The notes: generated from the sequence alone by a model not told the origin. Shown: positions 1 through 9,053, counted from the stretch's first letter. The stretch is DNA of 64,000 nucleotides from Bacteroidota bacterium (GCA_023386045.1 JAEWKK010000008.1:57400-121399); one strand, 5' to 3'. Translations and numbers: made by a program.

Positions 1-25
1 TAAGCATTTTTTCATTGATGATTTT

Positions 26-481
26 TTATACGCAGGCAATCTTACCTACTCGTTTTTCATGACGGCCACCTTCAAAAGCAGTATTTAAAAATACATTCAC
101 CATTTCTTCTGCCTCAGGTGTGGATACAAATCTTGCAGGTATGCAAATAATATTCGCATTGTTATGTTGCCTTGCCAGTGCTGCTATCTGGGTTTGCCAG
201 CAAATAGCAGCCCTGATGCCCTGGTGTTTGTTAGCAGTGATAGCTACTCCATTGGCGCTTCCGCAGATCAATACACCAACGCCAGAATCGCCCTTTTCTA
301 CGGCTGAAGCTACAGGGTGTGCGAAATCCGGATAGTCAACGGAATCCATACTATAAGTGCCGTAATCTTTTACGGTAAAGCCTTTATTCTTCAATAAATC
401 GATGATAACGGTTTTATATTCAAAGCCTGCATGGTCTGCACCAATGGCAATGGGTTTGGAAAGATCAAAACTTGAGTTCAT
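26..481 (-). CDS. rpiB: Ribose-5-phosphate isomerase B
   Basis: RpiB interconverts ribose 5-phosphate and ribulose 5-phosphate in the cytoplasmic non-oxidative pentose phosphate pathway. The 151-residue product has the usual family length. It shows the N-terminal GADHAG phosphate-site motif (residues 14-19), the catalytic Cys in the CGSANG loop (Cys73), and His106 in RQHNNAN. It begins at an ATG ending at 481. It is the last gene of a minus-strand series (gmk, CNNM transporter, tatC, rpiB) with gaps of 59 bases or less between tatC and rpiB, but a good -7 box 13 bases upstream suggests it can also be transcribed alone. The family assignment is secure; a role on allose 6-phosphate, known for some homologues, cannot be judged. 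Confidence 0.97.
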   Translation of the reverse strand: MNSSFDLSKPIAIGADHAGFEYKTVIIDLLKNKGFTVKDYGTYSMDSVDYPDFAHPVASAVEKGDSGVGVLICGSANGVAITANKHQGIRAAICWQTQIAALARQHNNANIICIPARFVSTPEAEEMVNVFLNTAFEGGRHEKRVGKIACV

Positions 482-494
482 GCTGCTGTTTTTA

Positions 495-502
495 CAAATT
501 TA
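495..502 (-). promoter_or_regulatory. -7 box TAAATTTG upstream of rpiB
   Basis: On the minus strand TAAATTTG matches the Bacteroidota -7 consensus TAnnTTTG exactly and ends 13 bases before the rpiB ATG. A -33 TTTG element was not evident. It would give rpiB a very short leader of its own within the gene series. Confidence 0.45.
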
Positions 503-540
503 GCCTATTGAAAGAAGTTGTGGATGAATGAAGCTAAAGC

Positions 541-1392
541 TTAACTCCACTCTTTATCGGCAATGGCTCTTTTCCTGTCCACCTTTGCTGCCAGAAAAAT
601 GCTGATAACATATAAGAGTAAAAGTGGAATGGCAACGGCAAGCTGGCTCACCACATCAGGACCTGGCGTAATCACACCAGCAACAATGAAAATGATGACT
701 ACGGCGTATTTAATCATTTTCCTAAGATATGCTGCAGTTACCAGGCCGATCTGTGCAAGGAAATAAATCACCAGAGGTAGCTGGAAAGCAAGGCCGCTAC
801 CCAGTACCAGTGGCAGCATCATGTCTATATAACTATTGATGGTCCAGATATTCTCTACCATTTCATCCAGCTGGAAATGAAAAAAGAAATTGATGGCGTA
901 AGGAGCCACTACAAAATATCCAAAGAGTACACCGGTAAAAAAAAGAAAAGACACCCAGAAGATGACACCCCTGGTTCTTCGCAGTTCTTTCTGTGAAAGT
1001 GCCGGCCTGATGAATTTCCAGAATTGATAAAATACATAGGGAAAGGCAAGGATCAATCCACTCACAAGGATCACGGTAAACCACATGCTGAACTGTCCGG
1101 ATACCTGGGTACTTTGGAGTTTCAGCGATATGCCTCCCATGCAAAGGGCTTCCCCGAGATTGAGCGATCGGCCCAGCCTGCAGATGACACCATAGGTAGG
1201 GAAGTCATTGTGTGTAGGACCAAGAAGAATACTCTTGATGATGAATTTATTGTAGATGCCGGCAACAATGGCACCGATGGCTATGGCCACCACACTGCGG
1301 AATAAATGAGCGCGAAGTACTTCGAGATGATCTATAAAGGACATCTCCGCTTTTTCGGCATTTTCTCTTTTCTTCAGGAAACTCAGGGCCAT
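541..1392 (-). CDS. tatC: Twin-arginine translocase subunit TatC
   Basis: TatC is the inner-membrane receptor that recognises twin-arginine signal peptides and, with TatA-type proteins, exports folded proteins. The 283-residue product is slightly longer than the E. coli protein because of an extra stretch between the first two membrane helices (about residues 55-100), which is common in Bacteroidota. The conserved cytoplasmic N-terminal motif FIDHLEVLR is at residues 19-27, and about six hydrophobic helices follow. It starts at the ATG ending at 1392, preceded by a TATCTTTG -7 box. No tatA gene is in the window. Neighbours are rpiB downstream and a CNNM transporter upstream. Confidence 0.96.
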   Translation of the reverse strand: MALSFLKKRENAEKAEMSFIDHLEVLRAHLFRSVVAIAIGAIVAGIYNKFIIKSILLGPTHNDFPTYGVICRLGRSLNLGEALCMGGISLKLQSTQVSGQFSMWFTVILVSGLILAFPYVFYQFWKFIRPALSQKELRRTRGVIFWVSFLFFTGVLFGYFVVAPYAINFFFHFQLDEMVENIWTINSYIDMMLPLVLGSGLAFQLPLVIYFLAQIGLVTAAYLRKMIKYAVVIIFIVAGVITPGPDVVSQLAVAIPLLLLYVISIFLAAKVDRKRAIADKEWS

Positions 1393-1407
1393 GTTTTAAA
1401 ACTGGGG

Positions 1408-1415
1408 CAAAGATA
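1408..1415 (-). promoter_or_regulatory. -7 box TATCTTTG upstream of tatC
   Basis: An exact TAnnTTTG match on the minus strand, ending 15 bases before the tatC start. It suggests that tatC need not depend on read-through from the upstream transporter gene. Confidence 0.4.
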
Positions 1416-1454
1416 ACCGCTGATCAAACCTCTTTCCCCGGAATCTCAGGCAGA

Positions 1455-2708
1455 TCATTTTAATAGTTTCATTTTAACCATTTCGATACGGGTATCGCTG
1501 ACGCTGAGAATATCGAATTCAAAATCATCGATGATGATCCTTTCTTTTTGCTTGGGGATGGTTTCGTGCTGGCTGATGATATATCCTGAAAGTGTTTCAG
1601 AATCATTATCGGGGAATTCCAGCTCGTATTTCTTGCAGAGATAATCCAGTTCCAGCCTGCCCGAAAAAATATATTCATCTTCAGCCAGTCGTTTTTCAAC
1701 AAACTCCTCGCTGTCGTATTCATCATGTATCTCACCAAAGATCTCTTCCAGCACATCTTCCATAGTTACAATGCCCGCTGTTCCTCCAAATTCATCCACC
1801 ACCCAGGCAATGCTTTTTCTTTCTTTGGAAAAACGGCTGATCAGGTCTGTGGCACTCATGCTTTCCGGAACGGCAGGAATGGGTAAAAGAATGGATTGGA
1901 TATTCTCAGGATTTTTGAACATATCCAGCTGGTGCACATAACCCAGGATGTGGTCAATATTATTTTCATAGACGATCAGCTTGCTAAGCTTGGTCTCAAT
2001 AAATTTTTCACGCACCTGCTCAATGGAAGATTTTACTTCAACGCCTATGATCTCTTTTCTGGGAACCAGGCACTGGCGCACCTTGGTATGATGCAGGTTC
2101 AGGGCATTGTCAAACAGGTCCGTATCTATTTTTTGCTGTACAGCATCATCATCCGAGTATTGCTGGAATAGTGTATCCAGAATGCTGCCGCTGAAAACCT
2201 CCTTGGATTCCTGGAGCCTTACATTAAAAACATATTTAAGTGTCCAGTCCGAAAGACTGATGAACATGGTTCCTATTGGCTGAAGTATCTGGTAAAAAAG
2301 ATTGATAACCCATACCAGTTTGGTCAGGATAAAATTGCTGTGTGCCCTGAAGATGGCCCGCGGAATAAATTCGGCAAAGATCAGAACAACAAAGGTGGCG
2401 ATGAGTATGTCCAGTAAAAGGCGGGCGATATCATTTTCAAGCCCGATCTTTTTCCAGAGCGGAACGGTTACTTCGCTGAAAAGAAGAATAAATGAAACCA
2501 GGAATAAGGTAAAGCCTACGAGGGTGGTGCTGATAAATAACTGGGGATTTTCAATAAAGCGGGAAAGAATGATTCCGCTTTGCCTGCCCTGTTTCTTTTT
2601 TAATTCGATCCCGAAACGGTTGGCACTGTAAAAAGCCATTTCGATGCCTGCAAAAAAACCCATCATCAGGATCGTGACAAAAAACCAAACCAGTGTCGTT
2701 GCTATCAT
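1455..2708 (-). CDS. CNNM/CorC-HlyC family transporter with CBS domains
   Basis: This is an inner-membrane protein of the CNNM/CorC family, whose members handle Mg2+ or related divalent cations or resist their loss; older annotations say hemolysin-like. The order is an N-terminal DUF21/CNNM membrane domain of about 180 residues, a CBS pair at roughly 190-310, and a C-terminal CorC_HlyC domain at roughly 330-410. The link segment VDEFGGTAGIVTMEDVLEEI is typical of the second CBS domain. Bacteroidota gliding protein GldE belongs to the same family, so GldE is an alternative name, but the usual gldE neighbours are not seen. It lies 27 bases after gmk. A TATCTTTA box ends 5 bases before the ATG. 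Confidence 0.9.
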   Translation of the reverse strand: MIATTLVWFFVTILMMGFFAGIEMAFYSANRFGIELKKKQGRQSGIILSRFIENPQLFISTTLVGFTLFLVSFILLFSEVTVPLWKKIGLENDIARLLLDILIATFVVLIFAEFIPRAIFRAHSNFILTKLVWVINLFYQILQPIGTMFISLSDWTLKYVFNVRLQESKEVFSGSILDTLFQQYSDDDAVQQKIDTDLFDNALNLHHTKVRQCLVPRKEIIGVEVKSSIEQVREKFIETKLSKLIVYENNIDHILGYVHQLDMFKNPENIQSILLPIPAVPESMSATDLISRFSKERKSIAWVVDEFGGTAGIVTMEDVLEEIFGEIHDEYDSEEFVEKRLAEDEYIFSGRLELDYLCKKYELEFPDNDSETLSGYIISQHETIPKQKERIIIDDFEFDILSVSDTRIEMVKMKLLK

Positions 2709-2713
2709 CCCGG

Positions 2714-2721
2714 TAAAGATA
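2714..2721 (-). promoter_or_regulatory. -7 box TATCTTTA, 5 bases from the CNNM gene start
   Basis: Minus-strand TATCTTTA is one base off TAnnTTTG and is separated from the ATG by only five bases. If it is used, the mRNA would start at or within a base or two of the start codon. Confidence 0.4.
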
Positions 2722-2735
2722 TAAAAACTGAGAGC

Positions 2736-3314
2736 TTATCCTATGAAGGCCTCAACTACTTTTTCCGCCTGCTGACAGGCATTGGTAAGGTTATCGTTAA
2801 GGATGATATGATCAAAAGAATGCTTGAATGAAAGTTCATAAGCGGCTTTATTTACCCTGGCATTCAGCGATTCTTCGCTTTCTGTTCCCCTGGACTGAAG
2901 CCTTCTTTTTAATTCATCAACGCTTGGGGGTTCAATAAAAATGGAAAGCGTTGTTTCCGGATATTGCTGTTGCACATGGATCGCACCTTTAACATCAATA
3001 TCAAGCACAGGGATCCTGCCTTCATTCCAGATCCTGTTCAGTTCAGATTTAAGTGTACCATAATACTTTCCTTCATACACCATTTCCCACTCAACAAATT
3101 CCCCATGCTGGATCTTATTGGTAAAATCTTCGAGTGACATGAAATAATAATCTTTTCCAGATTTTTCATTTCCCCTTGCCGAACGTGTGGCAGCGGAAAT
3201 GGAAAATTCAAGCATGTTGGAAAATCTTTCCAGCAAATGCCTGGTAATGCTGGTCTTGCCGGCACCAGACGGCGCCGTTATAATGATGATCTTTTGCTGG
3301 TTGTTGATGGTCAT
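2736..3314 (-). CDS. gmk: Guanylate kinase
   Basis: Gmk phosphorylates GMP to GDP with ATP in the cytoplasm. The product (192 residues from the ATG at 3314) has the family length. The P-loop APSGAGKT lies near the N-terminus (residues 14-21), followed by the GMP-binding segment SAATRSARGNEKSGKDYYF and the conserved region EFVEWEMVYEGKYYGT. A TTG codon two codons upstream is also open, but the ATG is the more likely start. It heads the minus-strand series with the CNNM transporter, tatC and rpiB. In many Bacteroidota gmk sits next to yicC; here yicC is about 50 kb away. Confidence 0.97.
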   Translation of the reverse strand: MTINNQQKIIIITAPSGAGKTSITRHLLERFSNMLEFSISAATRSARGNEKSGKDYYFMSLEDFTNKIQHGEFVEWEMVYEGKYYGTLKSELNRIWNEGRIPVLDIDVKGAIHVQQQYPETTLSIFIEPPSVDELKRRLQSRGTESEESLNARVNKAAYELSFKHSFDHIILNDNLTNACQQAEKVVEAFIG

Positions 3315-3403
3315 AAACAAGCGCTAAGTTACCGAACAGCCTAAGAAAAAGTGAAATAAAGAAATGGTGATCGTAAGAAATTGCTGTCCATCACCGAACT
3401 GAT

Positions 3404-3411
3404 TAACTTTA
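3404..3411 (+). promoter_or_regulatory. -7 box TAACTTTA, 4 bases from the GTG start of the AraC-type gene
   Basis: TAACTTTA matches TAnnTTTG in all but the last base and is followed by exactly four bases and then GTG at 3416. The spacing supports that GTG as start and predicts a leaderless transcript. Confidence 0.45.
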
Positions 3412-3415
3412 GTGA

Positions 3416-4264
3416 GTGCAGCATGTAGAATTTTTTCATCCCGAGCATTTCGAGACCCGCTATCATCGCAGGAAAGCGAAAAAATCACTTGCACGGTTCA
3501 TCGACTTCTTCTGGGAAACCAATTTCGATGAGCTTTATTCAAAATATCCTTCAGGTTTTTCAGACGCCCTCTTTCCCAATGTAGGTTATACTTATCTCAT
3601 CAACCTCGGGACCAGTTTTGTGATGCAGCTGGAAAATGAAAGCTTTGAAATGAAGTCGGATGGATTCCTGCCCAGGCATAAAAACATGGTCTGCCATCAT
3701 TCCGAAGGCAACAGGATCTTTGGCATCAAGTTCAGGGTATCACCTGTCATCTTCGAAAAGAAAGTCAACTTCTACGAGTATCGGGAATATATTTTTCCCC
3801 TGGCCTATCTCATCGATCGGAGGATCATAGAGGACGTCAAAAAAGCTGGTTCGTTTGAAAAAAGAGTGCAGCTTCTTTCTGAATATTATGACAGGCTGGT
3901 TGAAAAACATGCAGGTTCGCTAAAACAGGTAGATATTGTTACAAAGATTTTGCGTGAGTGTTCTGATAAGCATCAATATGATGTTTCTATTGAAGAACTA
4001 TCAAAGCAAAACAATATCAGCTCAAGAACCCTTCAACGTTATTTTGAAGCTACTACCAGCATCACCAGCAAGCAGGCCTTGCAGATCCTGCGCATAAGGA
4101 CAGCCATTGAAAGACTCACTTCGGATCCAAAGCATTTTCACTTTCGCGATTTTGGTTATTACGATTACAGCCATTTCTACAAGCACCTCAAACAATTTCT
4201 CAACACAAACACTATTGAAATCATTCAACCCCACCTGAGGTTATTGGAAGCCGGAGTAAAATAA
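3416..4264 (+). CDS. AraC-family transcriptional regulator
   Basis: A cytoplasmic DNA-binding regulator of 282 residues. The C-terminal third (about 195-270) is an AraC-type double helix-turn-helix, visible in SSRTLQRYFEATTSI and in FGYYDYSHFYKHLKQF, which is close to the family signature GxxDxSHFxRxFK. The N-terminal part resembles the DUF6597-type ligand domain found in many such regulators. The next Met is at residue 69, inside that domain, so the GTG at 3416 is the start; it lies four bases after a -7 box. It converges with the outer-membrane barrel gene 4334-6802. The ligand and targets are unknown. Confidence 0.9.
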   Translation: MQHVEFFHPEHFETRYHRRKAKKSLARFIDFFWETNFDELYSKYPSGFSDALFPNVGYTYLINLGTSFVMQLENESFEMKSDGFLPRHKNMVCHHSEGNRIFGIKFRVSPVIFEKKVNFYEYREYIFPLAYLIDRRIIEDVKKAGSFEKRVQLLSEYYDRLVEKHAGSLKQVDIVTKILRECSDKHQYDVSIEELSKQNNISSRTLQRYFEATTSITSKQALQILRIRTAIERLTSDPKHFHFRDFGYYDYSHFYKHLKQFLNTNTIEIIQPHLRLLEAGVK

Positions 4265-4287
4265 AAAGCTCCCTGGAAAAGGAGCTT
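4262..4287 (-). terminator. Terminator of the outer-membrane barrel gene
   Basis: The stem AAGCTCC/GGAGCTT is followed, on the minus strand, by a T-rich run. It sits between the convergent AraC-type and barrel genes. The plus-strand side lacks a good T run, so it mainly serves the minus-strand gene. Confidence 0.6.
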
Positions 4288-4333
4288 GTATTGAGGACAT
4301 GCACATGAGAAAAATTACATGTTGAATTGAAGT

Positions 4334-6802
4334 TTAATTACCTCCCGCTCTTTGTCTTTCTTCTTCTGAAGCCGTTGTTCTGCGACGAGCCTGTTGTACT
4401 TTGTTATTGCCAAAGCGGAAAGTGAAAGAAAGATTTACTGCACGTGTTTCCCTGTAAGCATGCCAGTTCTCCACGTAACGTCCTTCATAAGTAACTTTTG
4501 CTTTTGGAAGATTGGTCCAGAAGATATCTGTCACATTCATTCTAACAATACCCTTTCCCTTTAAGATGGTTTTTTGTGCGCCAACTGTGAGACCCCAGTT
4601 AGGATACATCACCATATATCCTCCTCTGGAACCTGTGTTCAGGTTAGCATTAAGTTCCGCTGACCAGCCTTTTGAAAAACTGAAATTGTTATTGGTCCTG
4701 ATATTGGCTGCAGGCTTGCCATCATTCAATGAAACGTTTCCAAGATTTCCATTGAATTTGCTGTAAAAGAGATTGAAATTATTGATCATGTTCCACCATT
4801 TGTTGATCCTGATAGGAGTGGTGGCCGTTAGTCCAATATAATCAGAAGAAGAAAGATTTACTGGTATCTGTACGGTTATGTTTTCTGACTGACCTGGCTG
4901 GATCACGAAGTCGGGAAATATATCTTTTATTCTTGCCAAAACTGTGGATTGCACATCTGTAGTATGACTGTAGCCCACTGTAAAATTCAGGTTCCTGACA
5001 GTATAACTCATTTCATAAGACCAGGTCATTTGTGGCTTGAGCAGGGGATTGCCACTACCGTAAATAGTTGGATCTATCTGTGCCAGAAATGGATTCAGCT
5101 GGTTGTAAGATGGGCGGTCAATCCTGCGACTAACAGAAACTCCCAGGGTCTTGTCTTCTTCCAACTTATAATTGAAGAAGGCACTGGGGAATAAACGCAG
5201 GTAATCATTCTTGTTTCTTTTATCACCCTGCACCTGTCTTGTATCATTAAAGGTTTGTTCACCACGTAATCCCAACTGGAAATTGAATTTCTTATACTCC
5301 TTACTAAAGTTGACGTAAGCTGCATAGTTATATTCCTTGTAGAAGAAACGATTGGTTTTGCCACTGTCAACAACTACCTGGTTGGGCAGCACATTATAAA
5401 ACCTGGCGTCGTTATCAGAATAAACATAACTTCCTTTCACCCCCGCTTCGAACCTTGCGCCATTCTTAAGCGGTTGGATATAATCTGCTTTTGCTGTTTT
5501 GAGATAGAGATCACCACGCTGGTCTCCATCCAAAATTTCATCCGGTGATTTAGGAAGACCATTCATATCATAAAAGCTGCTGGAGGTTCTTGTAAGTGAA
5601 GTATTTTTAAAAATTCCATAGTCCAGGTCAGCATTGATCTCCCTGCCTGTACTGTCAAATTTGTGTTTGAAGTTGATATTGGCCACTACATTACTGAAAT
5701 GATCATTGTTGGTGCCCACTGAAAAGAACTGGTAATCAGCCTGTCCATTTTCATCTTTTACTAGTGTGGTCATGTCTGCCTTTCTCTGGAAATGATTAAA
5801 GCTTCCGTTTACAACAAATCCTACAATGGTTTTTTGAGAAGGAAAGAAGTCTGCACCTATCCTTGAAGTATGTGTGCCAAAAGGCATGATGGCATAGTTA
5901 TCCTTATCATCTGAACCAATGAATACACCGTTGTCGTAAAAGTTACGGTTGATGATCAGGTTATTCAACATCTTGCGGTAAGCATAATTGTAATTGCCAA
6001 ACAGGTTCATTTTTTTATCGCGGTAATTAAAACTACCACCAGCATTTGCTTTTGGATAGATGCCCTGTCCATAGCCTGCATTGAGTGTTCCATTAGCTCC
6101 CATTCTCTGGTCTTTTTTCATGCGGATATCAATAATGCCGGCATTTCCTGCAGCATCATATTTTGCAGAAGGGTTGGTGATGATATCAATTCTTTCGATT
6201 GCGTTGCTGGGAAGACCTCGCAGATAGTTACCCAGGTCGGCACCGCTCATGGCTGTTGGCTTTCCATCGATCATGATGATAACACCGGCTCTTCCACGAA
6301 GACTGATGGCATCATTCTGATCTACGGTAACACCGGGGGATCTTTCAAGGATCTCCAGCGCCGAGCTTCCCGCACTTACAATGCTGTTCTCCACGTTCAC
6401 TACAATACGATCGCTCAGTTTTTGGATGAATGGCTTTCTTGCCGTAACAGTAATTGCCTGCAGCTGGTTGGCCTGTTTGACAGTCATACTTACCGGTGAT
6501 TGATAAACTGGGGAGGATTCATTCAATTCAAAAGCAGGAATAAAGCTGGTAGCATGCTCCAGGGCTGATACTCTCAACAGATAGTTTCCAAAAGAAACCT
6601 GGTCCAATTCAGCCTGCCCGTTTTTATCAGAGAGCGCGGTTTTAACCAGGCTGGAATCTTTTGTATTTAATAATTCAACTGTAGCATTTTCCACCACAGA
6701 TTTTTGATCGTTTTGAATGGTAAGGATGATCCTGCCCTTTTGTTCCTGTGAAAAAGCTATGGTACTAAAAGAAAGCAGGCAAACCAGGAAGATATTTCTC
6801 AT
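4334..6802 (-). CDS. TonB-receptor-like outer-membrane beta-barrel protein
   Basis: An 822-residue outer-membrane protein of the type with a carboxypeptidase-regulatory-like domain followed by a barrel (often listed as outer membrane beta-barrel family protein). A signal peptide occupies about residues 1-18 (ends FSQE). A regulatory-like beta domain lies at roughly 22-110. A plug-like domain at about 125-230 contains MIDGKPTAMSG and ERIDIITNPSAKYDA. The rest is a barrel ending in SFTFRFG, with a charged Arg/Glu-rich tail of about 24 residues after the last predicted strand. It stands alone as a transcription unit with its own terminator. The substrate cannot be inferred; no SusD partner is adjacent. 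Confidence 0.88.
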   Translation of the reverse strand: MRNIFLVCLLSFSTIAFSQEQKGRIILTIQNDQKSVVENATVELLNTKDSSLVKTALSDKNGQAELDQVSFGNYLLRVSALEHATSFIPAFELNESSPVYQSPVSMTVKQANQLQAITVTARKPFIQKLSDRIVVNVENSIVSAGSSALEILERSPGVTVDQNDAISLRGRAGVIIMIDGKPTAMSGADLGNYLRGLPSNAIERIDIITNPSAKYDAAGNAGIIDIRMKKDQRMGANGTLNAGYGQGIYPKANAGGSFNYRDKKMNLFGNYNYAYRKMLNNLIINRNFYDNGVFIGSDDKDNYAIMPFGTHTSRIGADFFPSQKTIVGFVVNGSFNHFQRKADMTTLVKDENGQADYQFFSVGTNNDHFSNVVANINFKHKFDSTGREINADLDYGIFKNTSLTRTSSSFYDMNGLPKSPDEILDGDQRGDLYLKTAKADYIQPLKNGARFEAGVKGSYVYSDNDARFYNVLPNQVVVDSGKTNRFFYKEYNYAAYVNFSKEYKKFNFQLGLRGEQTFNDTRQVQGDKRNKNDYLRLFPSAFFNYKLEEDKTLGVSVSRRIDRPSYNQLNPFLAQIDPTIYGSGNPLLKPQMTWSYEMSYTVRNLNFTVGYSHTTDVQSTVLARIKDIFPDFVIQPGQSENITVQIPVNLSSSDYIGLTATTPIRINKWWNMINNFNLFYSKFNGNLGNVSLNDGKPAANIRTNNNFSFSKGWSAELNANLNTGSRGGYMVMYPNWGLTVGAQKTILKGKGIVRMNVTDIFWTNLPKAKVTYEGRYVENWHAYRETRAVNLSFTFRFGNNKVQQARRRTTASEEERQRAGGN

Positions 6803-6972
6803 TGCTTGAACATTTCTTCAAAAAACAGAAGAAAGCAAGAGCCAAAACAGCTAAAACTGTATTAAGGCTGGCAGACGCTTTTTAAAGGGAAGAATGGTAT
6901 TATGTACGAAAACTATCGTGTCAGAAATTTACATGGTTTAAAGATAGTTTCCGGGATAAAGGAATGAAAACG

Positions 6973-6980
6973 CAATTTTG
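6973..6980 (+). promoter_or_regulatory. -7 box CAATTTTG, 4 bases from an ATG of the nitroreductase
   Basis: CAATTTTG differs from TAnnTTTG only at the first base and is followed by CGGC and ATG at 6985. The same 4-base spacing recurs at other genes in the window, so it favours the ATG at 6985 over the one at 6964. Confidence 0.35.
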
Positions 6981-6984
6981 CGGC

Positions 6985-7572
6985 ATGCAATACAATGTAG
7001 CAGAGATCAATCATTTGATCAGGAACAGGCGATCGGTATTTCCCAAACAGTTTGTTGAAGGCAAGAAAGTCAGGGATGAGATCATTCATGAAGTGCTGGA
7101 AAATGCCACCTGGGCTCCCAGCCACGGGAATATCCAGCCCTGGAAATTTGTGGTATTTACAGGCGAAGGTTTGCAGAAGCTGGCTAAATTTCAAAGTGAA
7201 TTATACAGGGAATCTGCAGGAGAAAAGTTCAAGGAATCAACTTTTGAAACCCTGAGTACCAACCCGCTTAAAGCATCACATGTGATAGCGATCTGTATGA
7301 AGAGGGATCAGAATAAAAAATTCCCGGAGATAGAAGAGATCTGCGCTACAGCTGCAGCGGTACAGAATATTTATCTCACCATTTCAGCTTATGATCTGGG
7401 TGGTTACTGGACTACAGGAGGTATTACCTATAATGAAAAGGCCAAACCTTTTTTTGGATTGGGTGAAGATGACAAACTCCTGGGCTTTTTTTATATAGGT
7501 GAAGTAGCAGTGCATTCGCCTTCGAAATCAAGAGCAAAGCTGGAAGACAAAACAGAATGGGTTAAGCAATGA
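6985..7572 (+). CDS. Nitroreductase family protein
   Basis: A flavin (FMN)-dependent oxidoreductase of the nitroreductase fold using NAD(P)H. The natural substrate is not evident. The 195-residue product shows the N-terminal FMN-phosphate segment IRNRRSVFPKQF, the region ATWAPSHGNIQPWKFVVF, and a C-terminal GFFYIGE segment as in NfnB/YdjA-like proteins. An upstream in-frame ATG at 6964 has a purine-rich AAAGGA just before it and would add seven residues. I prefer 6985 because a -7 box ends four bases before it, but this is not certain. It converges directly on murA with no gap between stop codons. Confidence 0.9.
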   Translation: MQYNVAEINHLIRNRRSVFPKQFVEGKKVRDEIIHEVLENATWAPSHGNIQPWKFVVFTGEGLQKLAKFQSELYRESAGEKFKESTFETLSTNPLKASHVIAICMKRDQNKKFPEIEEICATAAAVQNIYLTISAYDLGGYWTTGGITYNEKAKPFFGLGEDDKLLGFFYIGEVAVHSPSKSRAKLEDKTEWVKQ

Positions 7573-8919
7573 TCAGATTCTTCTGATATCCGCGCCCAGT
7601 TGCTGCAGTCTTGTATCTATATATTGATATCCCCGGTCTATCTGGTCGATATTCTGTATGATGCTGGTTCCTTCAGCGCTCAGTGCTGCAATCAGCAGTG
7701 CCACACCGGCGCGGATATCAGGAGAGCTCATTTTGATACCTCTCAGTTTTGATTTTCTTTCAAGCCCGATCACAGCAGCACGGTGAGGATCACATAAAAT
7801 GACCTGCGCACCCATTTCAATGAGCTTGTCAACAAAGAAAAGGCGGCTTTCAAACATTTTCTGGTGAACCAGCAAAGAGCCTCTTGCCTGCGTAGCTACT
7901 ACCAGGATAATACTCAAAAGATCGGGAGTAAAGCCAGGCCAGGGATGGTCATAAATAGTTACGACTCCTCCATCGAGATAAGACTGTATCTCGTAGACTT
8001 CCTGTGAGGGTATATGAATGTCGTCGCCAATGATATTGATCTCTATTCCAAGCTGACGAAATTTATCGGGGATGATGCCCAGGTATTCCACACTGGCGTT
8101 TTTGATAACCAGCTCACCCTGTGTCATGGCAGCCAGTCCAATGAAAGAGCCGATCTCGATCATGTCGGGAAGGATGCGATGCGAAGTGCCGTGGAGTTTA
8201 TCAACACCCTGGATCACGAGCTGGTTACTTCCGATGCCATCAATATCGGCACCCATGCGATTGAGCATCTTGCAGAGTTGCTGGATATAGGGCTCGCAGG
8301 CTGCATTATAAACTACCGTACAGCCTTTGGCCATTACTGCAGCCATGACAACGTTTGCCGTTCCGGTAACTGAAGGTTCGTCCAGCATCAGGTATTTTCC
8401 TTTCAGGCCATCAGTGGTGAAATGAAAAAATCCTTCTTCCTGGAAGTATTCAAAGCTGGCTCCCAGTTTTTCAAATCCTATTATGTGAGTATCCAGTCTT
8501 CTGCGGCCGATTTTATCACCACCGGGTTTGGGTATGTAAGCTTTTTTGAAGCGTCCCAGCATGGGCCCTGCCAACATCACGGAGCCTCTTAACATGCCGC
8601 TTTTGCTTTTGAATTCTTCGCTTCGTAAATAATCAAGGTTCACCTCATCAGCCTTGAATATGCAGGTATGGCGATCCACCCGGTTCACCTTTACATTCAT
8701 AGCAGCCATAAGGTCAATCAGGTTGTTGACATCAAGAATATCAGGGATATTGCTGATAGTTACTTCTTCATCGGTAAGCAATATGGCGCTGATCACCTGC
8801 AATGCTTCGTTCTTGGCGCCCTGTGGAATGATCTCACCTTTTAGTTTCTTACCGCCTTTTACTTCGAACACCGAAGTTGGCAAGCTTGTATTGAATCTGT
8901 TTGAATTTGAATCCTGCAT
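7573..8919 (-). CDS. murA: UDP-N-acetylglucosamine 1-carboxyvinyltransferase, Asp-type active site
   Basis: MurA transfers enolpyruvate from PEP to UDP-GlcNAc, the first committed step of peptidoglycan synthesis in the cytoplasm. The 448-residue product has two EPSP-synthase-like halves; QGAKNEAL near residue 33 is the conserved substrate loop. The catalytic loop normally reads PGGC; here it is PGGDKIGRRRLD with Asp135 where the Cys would be. Asp at this position is known from mycobacterial and chlamydial MurA, which remain active but resist fosfomycin. A terminator separates it from the upstream DUF4290 gene. Assignment is secure; fosfomycin insensitivity is an inference from the residue. 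Confidence 0.96.
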   Translation of the reverse strand: MQDSNSNRFNTSLPTSVFEVKGGKKLKGEIIPQGAKNEALQVISAILLTDEEVTISNIPDILDVNNLIDLMAAMNVKVNRVDRHTCIFKADEVNLDYLRSEEFKSKSGMLRGSVMLAGPMLGRFKKAYIPKPGGDKIGRRRLDTHIIGFEKLGASFEYFQEEGFFHFTTDGLKGKYLMLDEPSVTGTANVVMAAVMAKGCTVVYNAACEPYIQQLCKMLNRMGADIDGIGSNQLVIQGVDKLHGTSHRILPDMIEIGSFIGLAAMTQGELVIKNASVEYLGIIPDKFRQLGIEINIIGDDIHIPSQEVYEIQSYLDGGVVTIYDHPWPGFTPDLLSIILVVATQARGSLLVHQKMFESRLFFVDKLIEMGAQVILCDPHRAAVIGLERKSKLRGIKMSSPDIRAGVALLIAALSAEGTSIIQNIDQIDRGYQYIDTRLQQLGADIRRI

Positions 8920-8997
8920 ATGATAAAGCTGTGTTGCAAAAAAACAACTTATTTAATGGTTAGAGCAAGAAGGATGTCTGATGTCTAAAGGAAAACG

Positions 8998-9031
8998 TAA
9001 AAAGAAAAATCCTTCCTGATGGAAGGATTTT
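8998..9031 (-). terminator. Terminator of the DUF4290 gene
   Basis: The perfect stem AAATCCTTCC/GGAAGGATTT with a four-base loop is followed on the minus strand by a T-rich run (TTTTTCTTTTT). It sits in the 134-base gap between the DUF4290 gene and murA, so the two are probably separate units. Confidence 0.75.
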
Positions 9032-9053
9032 ATAAGTTGAATTTTATTGTTGA

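Noticed and set aside
4334..6802. SusC-type receptor with missing SusD.
   Set aside because: The product lacks the SusC signature and size and fits the shorter outer-membrane barrel family that has no SusD partner.
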